Origin: a bacterium
Lineage (GTDB): Bacteria > Patescibacteriota > Gracilibacteria > UBA1369 > GCA-2718715
Reading direction: 5' to 3'
DNA length: 5,163 bases
Assembly (NCBI GenBank): GCA_030426295.1
Contig: JAUHYY010000074.1
Span: 1 to 5,163, forward strand
Shown here piece after piece: positions 4,780-5,163 of this stretch. The position numbers and the translations under genes were made by a program. Below the pieces are notes generated by a model. It was not told the DNA's origin. It saw only the letters and a list, made by a program, of their open reading frames with translations, and did not search any database. Position 1 is the stretch's first letter; each line of letters opens with the position of its first letter.

Positions 4780-5163
4780 CTACTTTCGCCTCTTAAACTC
4801 CTTTTCTAGGTCATTGAAGCTAAGTTCGATCATTGTTGGTCTACCATGTGGGCATGAGTACTCTCGGCCTTTGATTGCCTCCATCTCTTTAATAAGACCT
4901 ACCATTTCTTCATAAGTTAGTGGCTGGCCAAACTTAATTGCCCCTCTACAAGATGCATAGTTGATTACTATATCTTCGATCTTCTCTAGATTTGAGAAAT
5001 CATGACCATCCTTAAGGTCTTCGATAAGTCCTCTAAATACCTCTTCTGAGTCGTTAAGACTGAACTTGTCTGGCATTGCTGAGATTAGTACTGTTTGGCC
5101 ACCAAATTCTTGGATATCGAATCCTATGCTTTGAAGTACTGGCTTTGATTGCTTAATAACCTC
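4780..5163 (-). CDS. mutL: DNA mismatch repair protein MutL, C-terminal part
   Basis: The last 127 codons are present. The gene enters from the high-coordinate edge and the frame is open to base 5163, so no start is seen. MutL links mismatch recognition by MutS to strand incision and excision. The fragment is the C-terminal dimerisation/endonuclease domain: 'IGFDIQEFGGQTVLISAMP', then 'ASCRGAIKFGQPLTYEEM', then 'CPHGRPTMIEL' and a final 'FKRRK'. Cys in the ASCR motif, Cys and His of CPHGRP and the C-terminal F-x-R correspond to the metal-binding signature of MutL homologues with nicking activity, as in Bacillus subtilis and unlike E. coli. The catalytic DQHA(X)2E(X)4E motif would lie upstream, outside the window. 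The stop is TAG. A 28-codon ORF follows after 6 nt and rpsF after about 230 nt. Confidence 0.95.
   Translation of the reverse strand, partial: EVIKQSKPVLQSIGFDIQEFGGQTVLISAMPDKFSLNDSEEVFRGLIEDLKDGHDFSNLEKIEDIVINYASCRGAIKFGQPLTYEEMVGLIKEMEAIKGREYSCPHGRPTMIELSFNDLEKEFKRRK

Noticed and set aside
1..5163. No TGA is used as a stop in any visible gene, hinting at UGA recoding (code 25, as in some Patescibacteria)
   Set aside because: The reading frames stay open to sensible family ends under the standard code with no internal TGA, and the sample of stops is too small. Avoidance of TGA fits AT-rich composition.

Overview
This 5.2 kb window is AT-rich bacterial DNA. Every supported gene lies on the minus strand, so transcription runs from high to low coordinates. 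Three genes are recognisable: the C-terminal part of mutL (4780-5163), rpsF for ribosomal protein bS6 (4061-4552) and rpsR for bS18 (3827-4018). The other genes encode membrane-associated proteins of types I associate with the Candidate Phyla Radiation (Patescibacteria). Supporting points are the two-membrane-segment '...WY...FWI...' protein at 3145-3729, a VirB6/TrbL-like multi-spanning protein at 1-581, an unusually short bS18 and a rpsF-rpsR pair without ssb between them. The phylum assignment is inference from remembered family patterns. The sub-lineage cannot be determined. Every stop codon seen is TAA or TAG and the reading frames hold under the standard bacterial code.

Layout in transcription order: (a) mutL 3' end, then after 6 nt a possible 28-codon ORF (4687-4773). 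(b) A 134-nt regulatory stretch (4553-4686) with two candidate promoters, an inverted repeat and a leader with two mutually exclusive hairpins. (c) rpsF, then a 42-nt spacer built of five 7-bp tandem units, then rpsR. (d) A strong intrinsic terminator (3738-3779), directly followed by a consensus extended -10 promoter (3728-3736). (e) A tightly packed four-gene operon with 1-, 2- and 4-nt gaps: a two-TM protein with a possible PH-like domain, a 537-aa protein with a central membrane hairpin, a 313-aa Q/E-rich protein with a C-terminal membrane anchor, and a signal-peptide-bearing VirB6-like polytopic protein cut off by the window edge.

MutL acts in DNA mismatch repair. bS6 and bS18 bind each other on the 30S platform. 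The downstream operon is best read as parts of an envelope machine of uncharacterised type, possibly a type IV secretion-like apparatus. Only the VirB6-like gene hints at this, and the two large proteins upstream of it match nothing I recognise. No tRNA, rRNA, CRISPR array or insertion sequence was seen. No plus-strand gene is supported, and no gene-free stretch exceeds 300 bases.
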